A stretch of 64,000 bases of DNA from UBA2199 sp964628035. Its GTDB lineage: Bacteria; Acidobacteriota; Aminicenantia; UBA2199. Shown here one piece after another: positions 1-8,849 of this stretch; position 1 is the stretch's first letter, and each line of letters starts with the position of its first letter. The stretch is taken from positions 16,680 to 80,679 of the forward strand of contig CAZVPI010000014.1 of assembly GCA_964628035.1 (NCBI GenBank), in the 5' to 3' direction. The notes under the pieces are model-generated. The model was not told the origin of the DNA, did not search any database, and saw nothing but the letters and a program-made list of their open reading frames with translations. A program made the position numbers and the translations under genes.

Positions 1-2
1 AG

Positions 3-308
3 GCGGGCCTGTACGCCCAGGCCGTGGCCCGGCTGAACAAGCGCCTGCGCCTGGGCGCACGCTACGACCTGATCTGGCAGAACGACGTGCGCCTGGCGGG
101 AGTCAGCCAGCACCTGCCGGAAAACCTGGCGCGCTGCACAGCCATGGGCGAATGGAACCCCACGGAATTCTCGCGTCTGCGCCTGCAATACACTTACGAC
201 CGCAGCCGCCACGCCCAAGTGTACGGCCTCTGGCAGCGGGAACCGGTCCATGAACTCGCCCTGCAAGTGAACATCACCATTGGCGCCCACGGGGCCCATG
301 CATTCTGA
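3..308 (+). CDS. C-terminal part of an outer-membrane beta-barrel protein (5' end outside the window)
   Basis: The reading frame is open from the first base of the window, so the gene starts upstream; the GTG at 24 is internal. The roughly 100 visible residues alternate polar and hydrophobic positions as in membrane beta-strands and end in the sequence HGAHAF, a terminal phenylalanine typical of BAM-assembled barrels. It lies 19 bases before a metal-binding ABC protein, so it may be the outer-membrane partner of that importer (inference). The domain that would name the family is missing. Confidence 0.7.
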   Translation, partial: AGLYAQAVARLNKRLRLGARYDLIWQNDVRLAGVSQHLPENLARCTAMGEWNPTEFSRLRLQYTYDRSRHAQVYGLWQREPVHELALQVNITIGAHGAHAF

Positions 309-327
309 CAACCAAGGAGAACAACCC

Positions 328-1227
328 ATGAACAGCAAGCGCCTGATTTTGCTCCTGACCGCCCTGGTCCTGGCCTCGCCATTGGCGGCGGCCCGGCTGC
401 AGGTGGTGACCACCTATCCATATATCGCCGACCTGGCCAAGCAGGTCGGCGGCGAACGGGTCAACGTGTACGCCCTGGCCGGAGGCCAGTGGGACCCGCA
501 CACGATCATGGCCAAGCCCTCGTTCATCGCCAAGCTGCGCCGGGCCGACCTTCTGGTCATCAACGGCGCCCAGCTGGAGATCGGCTGGCTGCCGCCGCTG
601 CTGAGCCAGGCCAACAACGCCAAGGTGAACGTCGGCGCCCGGGGGCTGCTCGACCTGTCGCGGGTGGTGAAACTGATCGACGTGCCCGACAGCGTATCGC
701 GCGCCCACGGCGACATCCATCCCGACGGCAATCCCCATTACTACCTCGATCCGCACAACATGCCCCCCCTGGCCGCGGCCATCGCCGAAAAGCTCTGTGA
801 ACTGGACGCCGGCGGAGCCGAGGCCTACCGCCGCGCCTTGGCCGATTTCCAATCCCGCTGGAGCGCCAAGCTCGGGGAATGGGAGAAGCGCCTGGCGCCG
901 CTGACGGGAGCCCTGGTCATCGAGTATCACAAGAACTACGACTACCTGTTGCGCCGCTACCAGCTGCAGCTGCTGGGCACGGTGGAACTGCTGCCGGGCA
1001 TTCCCCCTACCTCCAAGCATATCGTGGAGCTGGAGGGAAAAATCGCCTCCGCCCGGGTGCGTTTCATCCTGCAGGACATTTACAACCCCGACGAAGCCTC
1101 CCGCCACCTGTCGTCCAAGCACGGCATTCCCCTGGTCAAGCTGCCCCACGACGTGGGTGCCGTGCGCGAGGCCGAGGGGGTCTTTTCGCTGTTCGACGAA
1201 ATCGTCCGGAGGCTATCTCATGAATGA
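328..1227 (+). CDS. Zinc/manganese-type ABC transporter substrate-binding protein (ZnuA/TroA family)
   Basis: A 299-residue exported metal-binding protein of the ABC cluster A-1 family. It carries a signal peptide (residues 1-22) followed by VVTTYPYIADLAKQVGG, the usual first strand of these proteins. Likely metal ligands are His58 in WDPHT, His137 in NPHYYLDP, and an acidic residue in DIYNPDEA near the C-terminus. A short His-containing stretch (residues 127-143) replaces the long His-rich loop of classical ZnuA. I chose ATG 328 because AAGGAG precedes it and the signal peptide begins there; an upstream in-frame ATG at 280 would add an unlikely extension. It overlaps the permease gene by 8 bases. 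Zinc or manganese is the likely substrate; other divalent metals cannot be excluded. Confidence 0.9.
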   Translation: MNSKRLILLLTALVLASPLAAARLQVVTTYPYIADLAKQVGGERVNVYALAGGQWDPHTIMAKPSFIAKLRRADLLVINGAQLEIGWLPPLLSQANNAKVNVGARGLLDLSRVVKLIDVPDSVSRAHGDIHPDGNPHYYLDPHNMPPLAAAIAEKLCELDAGGAEAYRRALADFQSRWSAKLGEWEKRLAPLTGALVIEYHKNYDYLLRRYQLQLLGTVELLPGIPPTSKHIVELEGKIASARVRFILQDIYNPDEASRHLSSKHGIPLVKLPHDVGAVREAEGVFSLFDEIVRRLSHE

Positions 1228-1975
1228 CATCCTGTTTTCCGCCCTGCTGCTCTCGGCGGTGCTGCTGGGGATCAACTCTTATTTCGGTCTGGAGATCATC
1301 CGCCGCGGCATCATCTTCACCGACCTGGCCATCGGCCAAACCGCTGCCCTGGGAGCCGCCGTCTCCCTGTTCTTTTTCGACGGCCGGCTGATGTACCCCA
1401 TCTCGCTGGCGGCCGCCCTGCTGGCCGGCCTGCTGATCGCCTTCGTCGCCAGGCGCTGCGGGCACCTCGAGGCCTTCATCGGCCTGATGTACGCCTTCGG
1501 CTTCGCCGGCGTCTACATCCTCCTGTCCAAGTCCTACCACGGCATGGAGGAGTTCCAAAAGCTGATGGCCGCCGACATCCTCTTCACCCCCATGCAGGAA
1601 ATCCTGCGCACGGCCGCGCTGTATGCCGTCCTGGGCCTCGTCATCTGGTTCTTTCATCGCCGCGCCGGCGGCGTGCTGCGCGACATCCTGTTCTTCGTGA
1701 CCTTCGCCATCACCGTCACCAGCGCCGTGCGCCTGGCCGGCGTGCTGGTGCTGTTTTCGCTGCTGGTGGGCCCGGCGCTGATCGCCACCGTCATCCGCCG
1801 CGGCATCCCCCTGATCAACGCCTGGATCATCGGCACCTTGATCAACGTGGCCGCCATCACCCTGTCCTACCGCTTCGATTTCCCCACCGGCTACACCATC
1901 GTGTTCTGCAATGCCCTGGCCGCCCTGATCGCGACAGGAGTGGGACGGAAAAAGAGCGGCGAAGCATCCGGCTGA
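1220..1975 (+). CDS. Metal ABC transporter permease (ZnuB family)
   Basis: A 251-residue integral inner-membrane protein with about eight hydrophobic segments, the usual size for ABC-3 family permeases. Diagnostic stretches are the N-terminal GLEIIRRGIIFTDLAIGQ (the 'RG..F..DALAHA'-like motif) and VRLAGVLVLFSLLVGPALIA near residue 170. The start at 1220 follows CGGAGG and overlaps the end of the binding-protein gene by 8 bases, which indicates translational coupling. An ATPase would be expected in the same operon but does not follow; it is probably upstream of the window or encoded elsewhere. Confidence 0.88.
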   Translation: MNDILFSALLLSAVLLGINSYFGLEIIRRGIIFTDLAIGQTAALGAAVSLFFFDGRLMYPISLAAALLAGLLIAFVARRCGHLEAFIGLMYAFGFAGVYILLSKSYHGMEEFQKLMAADILFTPMQEILRTAALYAVLGLVIWFFHRRAGGVLRDILFFVTFAITVTSAVRLAGVLVLFSLLVGPALIATVIRRGIPLINAWIIGTLINVAAITLSYRFDFPTGYTIVFCNALAALIATGVGRKKSGEASG

Positions 1976-2045
1976 AGGAGGGCCGCGGCCTGCTTTTGCC
2001 CTGGCGGCGGGAGCGGCGCAGGAGGGGCGGTGCCGCCGCCGCGGC

Positions 2046-2091
2046 TTGACAGGCGGCCATCCTTGTGTTACGTTTTTGCATTCCGTAACAC
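2046..2091 (+). promoter_or_regulatory. Candidate promoter with NikR-type operator
   Basis: TTGACA at 2046-2051 is a perfect -35 box; the -10 region around 2068-2074 is weak. Exactly over that -10 region lies a perfect inverted repeat, GTGTTAC (2065-2071), 13 bases, GTAACAC (2085-2091). This matches the NikR operator type GTGTTAC-N13/14-GTAACAC that I recall for deltaproteobacterial nickel genes. The position would block RNA polymerase when occupied, so nickel-dependent repression of the 2107-6500 operon is the natural reading. No NikR gene is visible in the window. Confidence 0.65.
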
Positions 2092-2106
2092 CAACGAGGA
2101 GGCCGC

Positions 2107-3954
2107 ATGAAGCGCCGCATCGCCTGTGCCCTTTTCCTGACCTTGGCCGTGCCGCTGGCCGCCCTGCCCGCCGAAGAGGTCGCTGCCAAGACGGCGGAGA
2201 ACGAGGAGACCGCCAGTCCCCTTTTCCAGGAGTTCGTGGTGGTGACAGCCAAGATGTCGCCCAAGGAGCTGAAGAACTGCAGCGATTCGCTGCTCCTGCT
2301 GGACAAGCCGAAGCTGGAGTTCACCGCCGCCGCCAGCGCCTTGTCGGCCCTGGCCGGCGAGCCGGGGCTGTTCGTGCAGCGCAGCGGCGACTTCGGCCGC
2401 TCCGACCTCGACATCCGCGGTCTGGGGCAGAACGGCCGGCGCATCGCCGTGCTGGTCAACGGCCGCCCGGAAAAGATGGGCCTCTACGGCTGCGCCGTGA
2501 CCCACGCCTTTCCCCTGGACAACGTCGAGCGCATCGAGGTGATCAAGGGGCCGGCCTCGGTGCTCTACGGCGGCGAGGCCATGGGCGGGGCGGTGAACAT
2601 CCTCACCCGCCGGCCCGAGAGAAAATCGGAAAGCCGGCTGCAATTCTCCTACGGAAGCTACCACACCAGCCAGTTGAACCTGCAACAGGGGGGAAAAGCC
2701 GGGGTTCTGCGATACATGGTCACCTACGACCGGCGCCGGAGCGACGGTCACCTGGAGCACTCCGAATACCAAGGAGACGCGCTGACCTCTCGCTTCGACT
2801 GGGAGCTGGCGCCATCCCTGGAACTCTCCCTGCAGGGCAAGTACTTCAGCGGCGACAAGCACGAGCCCGGCACGGTGGAGAAGCCGTTGGCCGATGCCTG
2901 GAACGACTACCGCCGCGGCGCCGTCGACCTCTCGTTGACCGGCAAGGGCGCCCGCGACGAATGGAGCCTGCGCCTGTATCACAACTTCGGCAAGCACCGC
3001 TTCTCCGACGGCTGGGATTCGATGGATGCCACCCAGGGCGCCCTGGCCCGCTGGACGACCCGCCGGCTCAAGAGCCACTCCCTCCTGGTCGGCGGGGATT
3101 TCCGCCGCTTCGGCGGCCAAAGCAACAACTTCCCCAGGGGAACATGGCACAAGAGCGAGGGATCGCTGTTCTTCCATGACGACTGGCTGCCGTCGGCCTC
3201 GCTCGTGGTCAGCGCCGGCGCCCGCCTGCAGCTCGATTCCCTCTACGGCGGCGAGTTCTGCCCCCAGGCCGGGCTGGTCTGGCACGCGACGCCGGTGCTC
3301 TCGGCGCGCCTGCAGGCCAGCAAGGGCTTCCGCTCGCCGCAGCTCAACGAGCTGTACATGTTCCCGGCGGCCAACCCCGGCCTAAAGCCCGAGCGTACCT
3401 GGAACTACGAGATCGGCATCGACTGGCGCTTGGCACCGCGCTGGGCCCTGCTGGCCAGCGCATTCCAGATGCGCGGCAGCAACCTGATCGAGACCCAGCC
3501 CAATCCCGACCCAGGCAACCGCTACCTATTTCTCAACACCGGCCGCTTTCAGTTCATCGGATTCGAGGCGGGGCTGCGCGCTAATCCCTTCGACCCATTG
3601 GAACTGGAATGCAGCCATGCCTTCCTCGATCCCGGCGAGCAGACCGCCGGCCGGCCGGGGCACAAGTGGGACCTGTCCCTGCGCTTCCGCTCGCGCCGGC
3701 TCGACGCCTCGCTGCAGGGACAGCAGGTCAACACCTACTTCGCCGCGGCGAACTCCCAGAAGCCCATCCCCTCCTACCTTGTCGTGAACGCCCGCCTGGT
3801 GGCCAAGTTCATGCGCAACCTCGACGTGATCGTCGACCTCAACAATGTCCTGGACGAGGACTATGTCCTCTACGGTGAGTTCCCGGGAATGTCCGCCGGC
3901 ACCTTCGCCATGCCCGGCCGCAACGTCTCGCTTGGCCTGCGCTGGACGCGTTGA
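2107..3954 (+). CDS. TonB-dependent outer-membrane receptor
   Basis: A 615-residue receptor with signal peptide (1-21), a plug domain (about 45-175) containing LDIRGLGQNGRRIAVLVNGR and VERIEVIKGPASVLYGGEAMGGAVNI, and a 22-strand-type barrel ending in SLGLRWTR. GAGGAGG precedes the ATG. It is the first gene of a five-gene operon whose other members are ECF transporter parts and a methyltransferase, so it should feed the inner-membrane ECF system. The NikR-type operator just upstream suggests a nickel-containing substrate. The receptor family itself (BtuB/FepA-like) does not reveal the ligand. Confidence 0.92.
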   Translation: MKRRIACALFLTLAVPLAALPAEEVAAKTAENEETASPLFQEFVVVTAKMSPKELKNCSDSLLLLDKPKLEFTAAASALSALAGEPGLFVQRSGDFGRSDLDIRGLGQNGRRIAVLVNGRPEKMGLYGCAVTHAFPLDNVERIEVIKGPASVLYGGEAMGGAVNILTRRPERKSESRLQFSYGSYHTSQLNLQQGGKAGVLRYMVTYDRRRSDGHLEHSEYQGDALTSRFDWELAPSLELSLQGKYFSGDKHEPGTVEKPLADAWNDYRRGAVDLSLTGKGARDEWSLRLYHNFGKHRFSDGWDSMDATQGALARWTTRRLKSHSLLVGGDFRRFGGQSNNFPRGTWHKSEGSLFFHDDWLPSASLVVSAGARLQLDSLYGGEFCPQAGLVWHATPVLSARLQASKGFRSPQLNELYMFPAANPGLKPERTWNYEIGIDWRLAPRWALLASAFQMRGSNLIETQPNPDPGNRYLFLNTGRFQFIGFEAGLRANPFDPLELECSHAFLDPGEQTAGRPGHKWDLSLRFRSRRLDASLQGQQVNTYFAAANSQKPIPSYLVVNARLVAKFMRNLDVIVDLNNVLDEDYVLYGEFPGMSAGTFAMPGRNVSLGLRWTR

Positions 3955-4481
3955 GGCATCCCAGTTTCGATTACGTGCTGGCCGGGATGCTGCTCGCGGC
4001 CGCCCTGGTGCTGCCCGTCTTCTTCCACGTCCTGGGCCTGGGCAGCGCCTTCATGCCCATGTTCTACCCGCTGGCCCTGGCCGGCTTCCTGGTGGCGCCG
4101 GCGCTGGCCATGATCGTGGGCGTCTCGGCGCCGCTGCTTTCAGCCCTGCTGACCGGCATGCCCCCCTTCTACCCGCCCATCGCCTTCATCATGACGGCCG
4201 AGGGGCTGCTGTTCACCGCCCTGCCCCAGCCGTTGAAAAAGATCCTGCCCCTGGGAGACCGGCCGGCCCTGCTGGCCGTAGTGCTGCTCGACCGCGTCCT
4301 GCTCTTCGTACTGATCCAGGCCATGGCCGCCTTCATGGAGCTGCCGCCGCGCCTGCTGGGCTTCGCGGCGGTCGTGCGCGGCCTGCCCGGGCTGGCGCTG
4401 ATGCTGGCCGTGCTGCCCTGGATCATCCCGCTTCTGCGCGCGCGCCGGGAGCGCGTGCTGCAACGCCATGACCAAGAGTGA
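3951..4481 (+). CDS. ECF-type transporter S-component-like membrane protein
   Basis: A protein of about 176 residues with five to six hydrophobic helices and a basic C-terminal tail, the size and topology of ECF S components. The reading frame opens with TTG 3951, overlapping the receptor stop codon by 4 bases; the next start is an ATG near 3987, so the N-terminus is uncertain by about 12 residues. It does not begin with the metal-binding MHI sequence of CbiM/NikM, so if the substrate is nickel it is recognised differently, perhaps as a chelate. Its role is inferred mainly from position between a TonB receptor and EcfT/EcfA. Confidence 0.65.
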   Translation: MRHPSFDYVLAGMLLAAALVLPVFFHVLGLGSAFMPMFYPLALAGFLVAPALAMIVGVSAPLLSALLTGMPPFYPPIAFIMTAEGLLFTALPQPLKKILPLGDRPALLAVVLLDRVLLFVLIQAMAAFMELPPRLLGFAAVVRGLPGLALMLAVLPWIIPLLRARRERVLQRHDQE

Positions 4482-5061
4482 CTTCTTCTCCGGCCTGGCG
4501 GCCTCGTGGGACGAGCAGCACTCGCGCCCAGAGGAGGTGGAGCGCCTGCGCCGTTTCGCCGTTCACTTCCGCCTGCGGCCCGGCGCGCGCGTGCTCGACG
4601 TTGGCTGCGGCAGCGGCCGCCTCGTCCCGCTGATCCTGGAGGCGGTCGGCGCCGGCGGCAGCCTGGTCGAGCTCGACTTCGCGCCGGGGATGGTCGATCT
4701 GGCCCGGCGCAAGACCGGCGACCCCCGGGTGACGTTCCGGGTGGGCGACGCCCACGACCTGCCTTTCCCGGACAGCGACTTCGACACCGTGATCGCCCTG
4801 GCCCTTCTCCCCCATCTGGACAACCGCGGAAAGGCGCTTCGCGAGTTCCGCCGCGTCCTCAAGCCAGGAGGACTGCTGATCATCGCCCACCAGCTGGGCC
4901 GCGAAGCCCTCGACCGCCTGCACGGCGACAGCAGCGAGCCCGTGCGCCGCGACCGCCTCCCGGAAAAAGGGGTCCTGGCCCGGCTGCTGGATGCCGCCGG
5001 GTACTCCGCCGTCGAAATCGTCGACGAGCCCGACCGCTACCTGGCCTGGGCGCGGGGTTGA
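4468..5061 (+). CDS. Class I SAM-dependent methyltransferase
   Basis: A 197-residue soluble enzyme. VLDVGCGSGRLVPL (around residue 40) is the SAM-binding glycine motif, ELDFAPGMVDLA gives the acidic loop, GDAHDLPFPDSDFD and REFRRVLKPGGLLIIAH are the later Methyltransf_11 motifs. It overlaps the S-like gene by 14 bases and is followed 3 bases later by EcfT, so it is fully embedded in the transport operon. The substrate is unknown; a methylated or demethylated metal chelate handled after uptake is one possibility (inference). Confidence 0.88.
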   Translation: MTKSDFFSGLAASWDEQHSRPEEVERLRRFAVHFRLRPGARVLDVGCGSGRLVPLILEAVGAGGSLVELDFAPGMVDLARRKTGDPRVTFRVGDAHDLPFPDSDFDTVIALALLPHLDNRGKALREFRRVLKPGGLLIIAHQLGREALDRLHGDSSEPVRRDRLPEKGVLARLLDAAGYSAVEIVDEPDRYLAWARG

Positions 5062-5064
5062 GCC

Positions 5065-5759
5065 ATGAAGACCGGACCTCTCGCCGCCGTCGATCCCCGC
5101 GCCAAGCTGGCGGCCTTCCTGGCCGTCCAGGCCCTGCTGTTCATCCCCTCGCCGCAGCCGCCGCAACTCCGCCTCCTGGCCGTCGCCGTTCCGCTGCTGG
5201 CGCTGCTTCCGCTGGCGCCGGGCGCCTGCAGGCGCTGGCTGCGGCTTCTGGCGATCTCGGCGCCGCTGCTGGCGTTTCTCGCCCTCAGCGCCCTGCTCGG
5301 CCCGGCCGCCCCGGCGGCCGCCGCGCGCCTGGGGCTGCGGATGGCGGCCAAGGCCGTTCTTGTCCTGTTATCCCTGTCCGTCTTTATCTTGGGCGAGGAA
5401 CCGGGGCGCACGCTGCAGGCCCTGCGCCAGCTGGGGCTGCCCCTCCCGGCGGTCACAGTGATGGCCCTCGGCCTGCGCTTCGCCGGCCAGTGGCGCATCG
5501 AGCTGGAAGCGCTGCGCCGCGCCTGGACCGGACGCAACGCCGCCGCCCTGCCCCTGCTGCGCCGCGCCCGCCTGGCCGGCCGGATGCTGCCCCTCTTCTT
5601 CGAGCGCTTGTTCGCAGGCGCGGTCGGCGTCCACGACGCCATGGTCGGCCGTGGTTTCCACGGCCCATTGCCTGCCTGGCGGCGCCTGGCCTTCTCCGGC
5701 CGCGACGCGGTCTTCCTGGCGCTCGTCGCCCTGGCGGCCACGCTCGCCGCCCTGTTGCC

Positions 5760-5763
<4 letters not shown>
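5065..5763 (+). CDS. Energy-coupling factor transporter transmembrane protein EcfT (CbiQ family)
   Basis: A 232-residue membrane protein. DPRAKLAAF at the N-terminus is the usual CbiQ opening, hydrophobic helices follow, and the coupling region contains LRRAWTGRNA and AMVGRGFHG, the second being the conserved RG motif that docks onto the ATPases. It overlaps the ATPase gene by 4 bases (ATGA). It would link the S-like protein of this operon to EcfA. Confidence 0.88.
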
Positions 5764-6500
<737 letters not shown>

Positions 6501-6504
6501 ACTC

Positions 6505-6735
6505 GGCGTAAAGTGCAGGGCGTAAGGTTCAGGGATGAAAGCGCAAGGCAAAGGCAAAAGTGAAGAAAAGACCTCTCATCTGTCCGCTGCCATGGCTGAC
6601 AGTTCTTTTGCTTTTTTACTGTCACTGACAATTGCCTTGGGCCTTCGTTTTGGAAATTGGAATTTGGGATTTAAGTCTTCCGATTGCATCTTCTCTTTCC
6701 GTAAACCGTAAACCGTCCACCGTCAACCGATTTCA
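6505..6735. repeat. Degenerate intergenic hairpin element, copy 1
   Basis: The 355-base gap 6501-6855 contains no gene. It starts with a purine-rich arm with loose repeats (GGCGTAA, AAGGCAAAGGCAAAAGTG, 6508-6575). It then has a pyrimidine-rich arm CTTTTGCTTTTTTACTG (about 6606-6622), and further on a run of ACCGT repeats (6701-6730). The arms are partly complementary. The remaining 120 bases before the C69 gene show no clear promoter. Similar sequence occurs in at least five other gaps of this window. Confidence 0.5.
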
Positions 6736-6855
6736 CCCCTGACTGACTTGCATTTCAGCCCCGAATCCGGTATTCTTGCCCCTTGATTTACGCGACGGGA
6801 TGGAAGGCTCTCGTTCCCCCGTAAGCAGAATCCGAAACAGAAGGATCTCGATCCG

Positions 6856-8514
6856 ATGAACATCCGCACCTGGACCATAACCTTGGCGCTGCTGCTGGCC
6901 CTGGCGCCGGCGGCGTCCGGCTGCACCAACTTCCTGGTCAGCAAGGGCGCCTCGGCCGACCGCTCGATCCTGATCACCTACTCGGCCGACTCGCACGCGC
7001 TGTACGGCGACCTGAACTTCATACCAGCCGGCGAGCACATCGAGGGCACCTGGATCGACGTCTTCGACGGCGACAGCGGCAAGTACCTGGGCAAGGTGCG
7101 CCAGGCGCGCCGCACCTGGCAGGTGGTCGGGCTGATCAACGAGCACCAGGTGGCCATCGGCGAGACCACCTTCGGCGGCCGCGAGGAGCTGATGGATCCC
7201 AAGGGCGTCGTCGACTACGGCAGCCTGATGAACCTGGCGCTGCAGCGTTCGCGCACCGCCCGCGAGGCGCTGCAGGTGATGACCTCGCTGGTCGAGGAGT
7301 ACGGCTACGCCTCCAGCGGCGAGTCCTTCTCCGTCTCCGACCCCGACGAGGCGTGGATCCTGGAGATGATCTCCAAGGGGCCCGAGCGCAAGGGAGCCGT
7401 CTGGGTGGCGCGCCAGGTGCCCGACGGCTACGTCTGCGGCCACGCCAACCAGGCGCGCATCCACCAGTTCCCCCTGCAGAAGGGCAACTCCTTCTTCGAC
7501 AAGAGGCAGACGACCTTCCATTCGGCCGACGTCGTCTCCTTCGCCCGCGAGAAGGGCTATTTCCAGGGCTCCGACGCCGAGTTCAGCTTCGCCAACGCCT
7601 ACTGCCCGCCCGACTTCGGCGGCCGCCGCTTCTGCGACGCCCGCGTCTGGCAGTTCTTCCGCCGCGTCACCCCCGACTCCAGGCAAATGGACGCCTACGA
7701 GGACTGGGCGCTGGGCATCAAGGCCGACGCCGCCCCCATGCCCCTGTTCGTCAAGCCCGACCGCAAGCTCTCCCTGCGCGACGTGATGGAGCTCATGCGC
7801 GACCATTACGAGGGCAGCGCCATGGACATGAACCACGACATCGGCGCCGGCCCCTTCGCCCTCCCCTACCGCTGGCGGCCGATGACCTGGAAGCTCGACA
7901 AGGAGGCCAAGGAGGGCTATTTTTTCGAGCGCGCCACTTCGACCCAGCAGACCGCCTACTCGTTCGTCGCCCAGTCGCGCTCCTGGCTGCCGGGCGCCAT
8001 CGGCGGCATCTTCTGGGTGGGCATGGACGACACCTTCAGCACCGTCTACGCCCCCATGTACTGCGGCATCCGCCGCGTGCCGCCCAGCTATGCCCGCGGG
8101 ACCGGCACCTTCGACCGCTTCAGCTGGGACTCGGCCTTCTGGGTGTTCAACTTCGTGTCCAACTGGGCCTATTCCCGCTACCAGGACATGATCCAGGACA
8201 TCCAGGCCGTGCAGCGCGAGATCGAGGGCAAGTACCTCGCCGTCCAGCCCGAGCTCGAGGCGGCGGCCCTGGAGCTGTACAAGCGCTCGCCCGAGCTGGC
8301 CCGCGACCGCCTCACCGCCTACAGCGTGGACGAGGGCGAGGCGCTGGTCAAGCGCTGGCGGCAGCTGGGCGAGTTCCTGGTCTGGAAGTACCTGGACGGC
8401 AACGTCCGCGACAGCCAGGGCAAGGTCACCCACCCGCCGTATCCCAGGGCGTGGTACGAGCGCATCATCAAGGAGACCGGGGACAGGTTCAAGGTGCCAG
8501 AGGCAAAGAAATAA
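6856..8514 (+). CDS. Exported C69-family dipeptidase (PepD-like Ntn hydrolase)
   Basis: A 552-residue protein with a signal peptide ending just before Cys23. CTNFLVSKGAS is the N-terminal nucleophile motif of C69 dipeptidases, where cleavage exposes the catalytic cysteine. GINEHQVAIGETTFGGR-like and WILEMISKGPERKGAVWVARQVPDGYVCGHANQARI are the following conserved family stretches. It should hydrolyse dipeptides in the periplasm. The gene appears monocistronic, flanked on both sides by hairpin-containing gaps. The exported Cys could be mistaken for a lipobox, but the following TNFLV fits the hydrolase. Confidence 0.9.
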   Translation: MNIRTWTITLALLLALAPAASGCTNFLVSKGASADRSILITYSADSHALYGDLNFIPAGEHIEGTWIDVFDGDSGKYLGKVRQARRTWQVVGLINEHQVAIGETTFGGREELMDPKGVVDYGSLMNLALQRSRTAREALQVMTSLVEEYGYASSGESFSVSDPDEAWILEMISKGPERKGAVWVARQVPDGYVCGHANQARIHQFPLQKGNSFFDKRQTTFHSADVVSFAREKGYFQGSDAEFSFANAYCPPDFGGRRFCDARVWQFFRRVTPDSRQMDAYEDWALGIKADAAPMPLFVKPDRKLSLRDVMELMRDHYEGSAMDMNHDIGAGPFALPYRWRPMTWKLDKEAKEGYFFERATSTQQTAYSFVAQSRSWLPGAIGGIFWVGMDDTFSTVYAPMYCGIRRVPPSYARGTGTFDRFSWDSAFWVFNFVSNWAYSRYQDMIQDIQAVQREIEGKYLAVQPELEAAALELYKRSPELARDRLTAYSVDEGEALVKRWRQLGEFLVWKYLDGNVRDSQGKVTHPPYPRAWYERIIKETGDRFKVPEAKK

Positions 8515-8849
8515 TGCAAAGGGAAAAGGAAAAAGGTAAAAGGTAAAAGTGAAGAGGCGGACAATCGCCTGAGTTCCCTGCTTTTGCCTTCTCCCTTTTT
8601 CCTTGTTTGGGGGAAAGGCGGCCTCGGGGCCGCCTCCGCCCTTCACATTCCAAATCTCAAGCGCCCATTCCAAATAGGTTCCACGCACCAATGCCCCACT
8701 GAACAAAACGGGAAAAAGCACCAAAAGTGCATGGGTTTGGGTCATGCGGACGCATCGTTCCCGTCAGGGGATTGGCATGCGGTGCTTGTTCGTGATTTGC
8801 TGCTTGGTGCTTGATTTTATTCATCCCATCCTCCACATGCTTCGTGGCG
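8515..8849. repeat. Degenerate intergenic hairpin element, copy 2 (two hairpins)
   Basis: This 335-base gap between convergent genes holds no convincing gene. From 8516 a purine arm (AAAGGGAAAAGGAAAAAGG, then GGTAAAAGGTAAAAGTG) is followed from 8579 by the complementary arm TGCTTTTGCCTTCTCCC and TTTTTCCTT. A second pair lies at 8710-8735 (AAAAAGCACCAAAAGTGCATG) and 8775-8815 (GCATGCGGTGCTTG, GCTTGGTGCTTG). Located after both stop codons, the structures could also act as terminators, but there is no regular stem plus T-run. Confidence 0.5.

Noticed and set aside
1976..2106. Cobalamin riboswitch before the TonB/ECF operon
   Set aside because: The gap is only 131 bases and lacks a B12-box-like sequence; the NikR-type repeat explains control better.
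6878..6925. Lipoprotein call for the C69 dipeptidase because of Cys23
   Set aside because: The cysteine is followed by TNFLV as in C69 enzymes, where it is the N-terminal nucleophile; the preceding residues are not a good lipobox.
8584..8814. Small open frame of 76 codons in the gap after the C69 gene
   Set aside because: Lies within hairpin-forming repeat sequence, has no ribosome binding site and no family-like features.
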